Part shown: positions 58,064-64,000 of the stretch, piece after piece
How the letters are laid out: each line of letters starts with the position of its first letter
How positions within the stretch are numbered: the first letter of the stretch is position 1
Origin: Glycine soja
Taxonomy: Eukaryota; Streptophyta; Magnoliopsida; Fabales; Fabaceae
Length of the DNA stretch: 64,000 nucleotides
Reading direction: 5' to 3'
Assembly: GCF_004193775.1 (NCBI RefSeq)
Contig: NC_041002.1
Span: 16,859,535-16,923,534 of the forward strand
Translations under genes and position numbers: made by a program
The notes under the pieces: model-generated
Told to the model about the DNA's origin: nothing
What the model saw: the letters and a program-made list of their open reading frames with translations, nothing else
Databases searched by the model: none

Positions 58064-60377
58064 ACAAAGAGATCTTGTTTCATCTGTTCTTGCAGTACCA
58101 CCCTTTCTCATATCATTTTGCATGTTTTTTGTTTCTTTTGTCTTGTTTGGTATAGATGTGAGGGTCGATTCTTTGAGGAACCTAACAACGAGGGTTTGAC
58201 AATCGATTTCGATCGAGATATAAGCCAAACAATAAACGAGGAAGAGGAAGAGAATGTCCTGTCACCAGAGTTGGAGAGGTTGGTCGCTCAGGAAGAACGT
58301 GAAATGAAGCCTCACCAAGAAGAAACCGAATTGATAAACTTGGGGACCACGGAGGAAAAGAAGGAAGTAAAGGTAGGAACCGGTATGACCGCGCCTATCC
58401 GCCAAGGCTTGATAACCCTCCTTGAAGAGTATCAAGATGTCTTTGCGTGGTCATATCAAGACATGCCCGGTCTGGATTCCGACATTGTGCAGCATAAGTT
58501 GCCTTTGAACCCTGGGTCTTCCCCGGTTAAGCAAAAGTTGCGAAGAATGAAACCCGAGATGTCCTTAAAAATTAAAGAAGAAGTAAGGAAGCAGTTTGAT
58601 GCAGGTTTCTTAGCTGTGGCGCGGTACCCGGAGTGGGTGGCCAACATTGTCCCAGTCCCGAAAAAGGACGGCAAGGTTTGAATGTGTGTAGACTACCGGG
58701 ACTTGAACCGAGCCAGTCCTAAAGACAATTTTCCCCTGCCACACATTGATATATTGGTAGATAATACAGCCAAATTTGCCCTTTTCTCATTTATGGATGG
58801 TTTCTCGGGGTATAATCAAATAAAGATGGCACCCGAAGATGTAGAGAAGACCACTTTCGTCACCCTATGGGGGACATTCTGCTATAAAGGGATGGCCTTC
58901 GGGCTGAAAAATGCTGGGGCAACCTATCAGCGTGCCATGGTGGCGTTGTTCCATGACATGATGCATAAGGAAATAGAGGTCTACGTAGATGACATGATTG
59001 CCAAGTCTAGGACTGAGGATGAACACCTTGTCAATCTGCGTAAGCTATTTGGAAGGTTGCGGAAATACCAATTAAAACTAAACCCAACCAAATGCACCTT
59101 TGGGGTGAAGTCGGGGAAGCTGCTAGGATTTATCGTAAGTCAGAAAGGGATAGAGATAGATCCCGAGAAAGTAAAGGCCATCATTGAAATGCCAGAACCA
59201 CGCACAGAGAAGCAGGTTCGGGGGTTTTTAGGCAGGTTGAATTATATCGCGAGATTTATCTCGCAACTCACCCCTACCTGTGAGCCCATTTTTAAGCTAT
59301 TACATAAGAACCAAGCGGTCCTATGGAACAGTGACTGCCAAGAGGCCTTCGAGAAGATCCAACAGAGTCTCGCGAATCCCCCGGTGCTCATGCCACCTGT
59401 AATAGGAAGACCTCTTTTCCTGTACATGACCGTGTTGGACGAGTCTATGGGGTGCGTGTTGGGTCAGCATGATGATTCTGGGAAAAAAGGAGCAAGCCAT
59501 CTACTATCTGAGCAAGAAGTTTACCGCATGTGAGATGAATTACTCAATGCTGGAAAGGACATGTTGTGCTCTGGTATGGGAATCACATCGGCTTAGGCAG
59601 TACATGCTCAGCCATACCACGTGGCTTATTTCCAAAATGGATCCCGTGAAATACATCTTTGAAAAACTGGCCCTCACAGGACGAATCGCTAGGTGGCAGG
59701 TACTATTATCTGAATTCGATATCGTTTACGTCACCCAGAAGGCGGTAAAGGGAAGTGCCTTAGCGGATTATTTGGCCCAGCAACCCCTCCAGGATTATCG
59801 GCCGATGCACCCCGAGTTCCCAGATGAAGATATCATGGCCCTGTTTGAAGAGAAGCGGACACACGAGGACATAGACAAATGGATTGTTTGCTTCGATGGG
59901 GCATCTAATGCTTTGGGCCACGGAGTAGGGGCAGTCCTTGTATCCCCGGATGATCAGTGTATTCCTTTCACGGCTAGGCTAGGTTTTGATTGTACCAACA
60001 ATATGGCCGAGTACGAAGCATGCGCCCTCGGGGTTCAGGCGGCCATTGATTTTGATGTAAAATTACTCAAGGTGTATGGAGACTCAGCTTTGGTGATACG
60101 CCAGTTGAAAGGAGAATGGGAAACTAGGGATCCGAAGTTGATACCCTATCAAACTCACATCTTGAGGTTAGCCAAGTACTTTGACGACATTTCCTTCCAC
60201 CACATACCTCGGGAAGAGAATCAAATGGCTGATGCACTAGCCACCCTGGCATCCATGTTTCAACTTGCCCTGCACGGGGATCTGTCGTACATCAAATTCA
60301 AATCTCAAGGCAGGCCGGCATATTGTTATGCAATAGAGGAAGAGCGGGATGGGAAACCATGGTATTTTGACATCTAG
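58064..60377 (+). pseudogene. RT, RNase H and second (archaeal-type) RNase H of element D
   Basis: Pol resumes in a Glu-rich linker, then RT: QKLRRMKPEMSLKIKEEV, VPVPKKDGKV, a stop at 58679-58681 (TGA where relatives have Arg), MCVDYRDLNRASPKDNFPLP, FMDGFSGYNQIKMAPED, GLKNAGATYQRAM and the catalytic YVDD at 58982-58993. RNase H follows (LDESMGCVLGQHDDSGK, YYLSKKFTACEMNYSMLE) with a frameshift in an a-run at about 59485. A second RNase H domain starts at about 59874 (DKWIVCFDGASNALGHG, NNMAEYEACALG, YGDSALVIRQLKGEW, REENQMADALA). The dual RNase H is the mark of the Tat lineage. A TAG at 60375-60377 ends this part; the same frame continues into integrase. Confidence 0.9.
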
Positions 60378-61577
60378 CAGTATGTTGACAATGACAAAAG
60401 GACGTTGAGGAGATTGGCTACTGGTTTCTTTGTAAGTGGTACTATCCTATACAAACGAAACCACGACATGACCCTCCTACGATGCGTAGATGCCAAAGAG
60501 ACGAACTTCATGATTGAGGAGATCCACGAGGGTTCCTTTGGGACACATGCCAATGGGCATGCTATGGCCAGAAAAATCCTTAGGGCCGGTTATTATTGGC
60601 TCACCATGGAAAGCAATTGTTGCGCTCATGTCAGGAAATTTCATAAATGTCAGGCATACACGGACAATGTCAATGTTCTGCCACATCCTCTGAATGTTAT
60701 GTCCGCCCCTTGGCCTTTTTCAATGTGGGGGATAGATGTCATTGGGGCCATCGAACCCAAAGCGTCAAATGGTCACCGCTTCATTCTTGTGGCGATAGAT
60801 TACTTCACCAAATGGGTCGAAGCAGCTTCTTATACTAATGTCACGAGGAATGTGGTAGTTAGATTCATAAAGAAGGAGTTGATTTGTCGATACGGACTCC
60901 CCAGGAAGATCATTACTAACAATGGCACCAATCTGAACAATAAGATGATGCAGGAGATGTGCGAAGACTTCAAGATCCAGCATCATAACTCTACCCTTTA
61001 TCGGCCAAAGATGAATGGGGCTGTAGAGGCTGCGAATAAGAATATCAAGAAGATTGTTCAAAAGATGACAGTGTCATACAAAGATTGGCATGAGATGTTG
61101 CCTTTCGCCCTACACGGGTACAGAACCTCGGTGCGAACTTCTACTGGGGCAATGCCGTATTCCTTGGTTTATGGGATGGAGGCAGTACTCCCATGTGAGG
61201 TAGAGGTTCCTTCTCAAAGGATAATGGCGGAGTCAGGCCTAGAAGAGTCAGAATGGGCTCGAGCACGCTACGACCAACTTAACCTTATTGAAGGTAAGCG
61301 TTTGGCCGCCATGAGCCATGGGCGTTTGTATCAACGAAGGATAAAGAACGCATTCGACAAGAAGGTACGCCCGCGCAAGTTCAACGAGGGGGACCTCGTG
61401 CTGAAGAAGATGTCCCACGCTGTTAAAGATAATCGAGGCAAGTGGGCCCCGAATTATGAAGGACCTTTCGTGGTGAAAAGAGCTTTTTCTGGGGGTGCTC
61501 TGATACTCACCCACATGGATGGCAAGGAATTGCCTTCGCCCGTGAACTCCGATGTAGTTAAACGATATTACGCTTGA
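60378..61577 (+). pseudogene. Integrase of element D, with altered key residues
   Basis: In frame with the preceding part. The zinc-binding region is HEGSFGTHANGHAMARKI...CCAHVRKFHKCQ; at 60639-60641 a Phe stands where HHCC integrases have a Cys. In the core the first Asp is present (WGIDVIG, 60735-60737), the second reads Asn (IITNNGTNLNN, 60918-60920, one base from Asp), and the Glu is present (GAVEAANKN, 61026-61028). The C-terminal part (KVRPRKFNEGDLVLKK, NYEGPFVVKRAFSGGALIL) is complete and ends at TGA 61575-61577. The Cys and Asp changes should each stop integrase activity. Confidence 0.9.
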
Positions 61578-62100
61578 AGTCTGGGTCAATCGAGGGGACC
61601 GTTGTAGTTTCTTTTAAATTCTGAGTTTTTGTTCTTCTTGGTTTCCTCCAGGGATTCCCTTCCTCTGTATTTGTCTCGTTCTTTTAAGAAAAGATGGGTG
61701 AGGTTTTTGTCCTCCCTTTGGTTTCAAACCTTGTGTTTTAGATTTGTCATAACTTGAGCCCTCTTCGCTCGGTGTATGGGGTGCCCCAAACGCTTATTTA
61801 AAATTGAATCTAACCAGCCTTCACTAAAATAAAATCATCGCAATAGAAACATTCATACATGCACATGCACATGCATATCTTGTGATAGCAAGGAGCAGAA
61901 TTGTCTCAGGCCACGGTCAAAAGTCAAGACAAGTCAATGGCAGAAGTCAACCAAGGTAAGACGATGACCGGTCACGATTGGTCGCATATCATTTGGCTCT
62001 TACTTGCAGGTACTTAGGGATGGAAGCGAATGAAGGATAGGATCGTGACCAACCAAGCGCCACCCCTTCTCGGCGCTAAACAAGCAGAGAACATCACTGT
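61578..62100 (+). other. Post-pol 3' region of element D
   Basis: These about 520 bp are non-coding and begin directly after integrase (agtctgggtcaatcgagggg). A catgcacatgcacatgcata repeat lies at 61856-61876. The hairpin array, polypurine tract and 3' LTR expected further on are not in the window. The element is interrupted or cut by other sequence somewhere after this point. Confidence 0.6.
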
Positions 62101-63525
62101 AGGGCAGCCCAGTATCCTTTGCGTTCGCATTTTCTTTTACTATTGTTTGTTTTAAATAAGTAATCAACACCTAATTCTAACTTAAGTAGATTCAAGTTAG
62201 GCAAAACGCTAACCCGTAAGAGGGGGGAGGCATGGTTAATGCACCCCTAAAAAAAAAAAAAAAAATTGGCAGGTTAGCTCGCCTGGGCGAGCTGAGCTCA
62301 CCTGGGCGAGCAACCCCTGCATTCAAAATATAAAAACGGGGGAGGGGAACATTTTTGCATCCAAAAACTCCCCCCCCCCCTCATTCAAAAGAAAGAACAA
62401 CGAAGGCTTGCGGTTCTTGCTCCCTCAAGCCACTTTTGGTTGCCTTTTGCTTTCGTTTTTGGTGTTATAATTCACTCCAACAAGTAAGTATTCAATCCTT
62501 GATGTTTTTAGCTTCCCATTGGTATATTTTCTTCATCTTTTGGTGTTCCAAATTGTGAGAATGTGCTTGTATTTGTGGGGCAGTTTTGGTTTGTTTTTAT
62601 GCTTGTTTTCTTGAATTGAGGATTTGAATGAGAAGGCCTCAGGCCTATGTTGTATTCTGAAGCAATGGGGCATGCCACATTGCCCCCATTCTCTTGCAAT
62701 TTATGTCCAAACGTGCGCCCACCAAGTGCTTGGTGAAATGCCCCAATGATATATGAATATGATTTTGCAAAATTGGGATGGTGAGGCTGGTTTATGTATG
62801 TAGAGACGGCATAGGAAAGTCAAAATAGATGCCCAAATGCAATGCAATCCCAAGCTTAGGAACCCAAACTTGTTAAGCTTCAATGCAAGAAAACATACTC
62901 ATGACTAGGAACCCAAAATTTGGTTTTAGAATTAGAAAAGCATGAAAAAAGGGACTTGTTTGTAAGAATTTGGACTGCCCCATGATTGGTACTTTGCACC
63001 TAAGTAATGTGGGAAATGCTTTTCAATGGTGTGTAGATATATGTGTAAATATAAGGGGCATAAATTCCTCACCAAGTATGAATAAATTGTTTTCCTAAAT
63101 GAATGTATGATGGCATGGAATGCCCTTTTGAATGCAAATGTGTGTAGGATGTAATTAGCTTTCCGATATGCATATAAATAAATATGAGAGAAACAATAAA
63201 GATTTGTATGGTGTACTTCAAATGTATGTAAGTAGTTTGTGATAGCAAAATCTTTAGGATATAAATTAGGTGTAAAGTTTGATGCAACACTTTGAGCATG
63301 AAAGTGTGTTTTTCTTTTTCAGAATGTATATAGGTGTATGGCAATTAGAATATGTTGGATGTTCTGGTATGTTGACATGAGTAATAGGATATTTTCTACA
63401 CATGCGCGTGTGTATGAATGGATCATATGAGTCTGGTCTAAATCAGAGGGATTGGCATGACATTTTTGCGTTAAGATAAGCATTATCTTGTAAAAATAAC
63501 TTCCAAATGTTTGTTCTTGCAGGAG
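62101..63525 (+). mobile_element. Promoter-like LTR/leader of a third element type
   Basis: This is non-coding sequence before the ORF at 63526. At 62277-62311 two copies of the 16-nt GCTCRCCTGGGCGAGC element are followed by tataaaaa at 62329-62336, as in LTRs A and D, so an LTR promoter is likely. A-run at 62250-62265 and C-run at 62371-62380. No clear LTR ends or primer site were found. The last bases before the ORF (ttgttcttgcag/gag) resemble a 3' splice site, so a spliced leader is possible. Short ORFs here have no support. Confidence 0.5.
62277..62336 (+). promoter_or_regulatory. Palindromes plus TATA-like box
   Basis: GCTCGCCTGGGCGAGC (62277-62292) and GCTCACCTGGGCGAGC (62296-62311) precede tataaaaa (62329-62336) by 17 nt. 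It is the same building plan as in LTRs A and D. Confidence 0.55.
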
Positions 63526-64000
63526 ATGGCCCCGAGGAAACTTGCCTCAAAGAGATCCAGGAAGGATAAAGCGGCCGAAGGAACCAGTTCCGCTCCCGAG
63601 TATGACAGTCACCGCTTTAGGAGCGCTGAACACCAGCAGCGCTTTGAGGCCACCAAGGGATGGTCATTTCTACGGGAGCGACGCGTCCAGCTCAGGGACG
63701 ATGAGTATACCGATTTCCAGGAAGAGATAGTTCGCCGGCGGTGGGCATCACTGGTCACCCCCATGGCCAGTTCGATCCAGACATAGTCCTCGAATTTTAC
63801 GCCAATGCTTGGCCTAGAGAGGAGGGCGTGCGAGATATGAGGTCCTGGGTGAGGGGTCAGTGGATCCCGTTTGATGCAGATGCTATCGGCCAGCTCCTGG
63901 GATATCCTTTAGTGCTGGAAGAGGGTCAGGAGTACGAGTATGGCCAGAGGAGGAACCGGTCCGATGGGTTCGATGAGGAGGCCATCGCCCAGTTGCTATG
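63526..64000 (+). pseudogene. Athila-like element ORF, 5' part, runs off the window
   Basis: The frame starts ATGGCCCCGAGG (MAPRKLASKRSRKDKAAEG), continues RFRSAEHQQRFEATKGWSF and ERRVQLRDDEYTDFQEEI, and meets a stop at 63784-63786. A missing base near 63765 (ccatggccagttcg) explains this: one frame over it continues LEFYANAWPREEGVRDMRS, RGQWIPFDADAIGQLLGYP and SDGFDEEAIAQLL to the window end. I recall this as the plant transposon protein domain of Athila-type elements, sometimes called the gag-region ORF. The basic N-terminus may be a nuclear signal. The last 23 bases overlap in sequence with the captured fragment at 33785-33808. Confidence 0.75.

Overview
The window is a block of nested LTR retrotransposons from a plant genome. 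I found no host gene. A legume, most likely soybean (Glycine max) pericentromeric heterochromatin, is my inference. It rests on Tat/Ogre-type Ty3-gypsy elements with an extra 5' ORF and two RNase H domains, a Sirevirus-type Ty1-copia element, many GTAATCGATTAC palindromes that I recall from soybean LTRs, and a plastid rpoC1 fragment.

Layout. 1-8253 is the 3' part of a Tat/Ogre-type element (A): a hairpin-rich 3' UTR and a 3' LTR at 6382-8253. A deletion-derivative gypsy element (K1, 677-4466) interrupts it. 8254-15899 is a jumble of the same K family in both orientations, carrying solo LTR I1 (12819-14409). 15900-20320 is a minus-strand 5' piece of another Tat/Ogre element (leader, ORF1, start of gag). 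A solo LTR (E1, 16063-17421) is inserted at its gag start codon, and E1 itself carries a 225-bp plastid rpoC1 piece. 20755-22009 is an F-type LTR on the minus strand. 22010-41356 is an opposing F-type LTR split by three insertions: solo LTR I2 (22375-23954), a complete 16-kb element C (24342-40328, TSD gtcat) and solo LTR G (40346-41129, TSD aatat).

Element C has two nearly identical 2071-bp LTRs, a primer binding site, a broken ORF1 and a broken gag, but no protease, reverse transcriptase or integrase. The space is filled with tandem repeats and a captured piece of another element's ORF. It is a recently inserted non-autonomous element that probably moved with proteins from relatives such as element D (50043 to at least 61577). 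D has a full ORF1-gag-protease-RT-RNaseH-aRH-integrase set spoiled by a few stops, one frameshift and two integrase substitutions.

42566-43138 is a tandem chimera of gypsy-LTR and copia scraps. 43893-49790 is a decayed Sirevirus-type copia gag-pol, interrupted by solo LTR E2 (48494-49598) and cut on the right by element D. The last 2 kb hold the end of D and the start of a third type of element, whose first ORF runs off the window.

The most unusual signal is structural. The 3' UTRs of elements A and C are serial arrays of short hairpins whose two arms change together between units. A 24-bp minisatellite in C shows the same paired changes. A CTACGTA-armed hairpin recurs in the LTRs and 3' UTRs of diverged copies with its stem kept and its loop changed. 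This suggests conserved RNA or DNA structures in this element group that I do not know to have been described.
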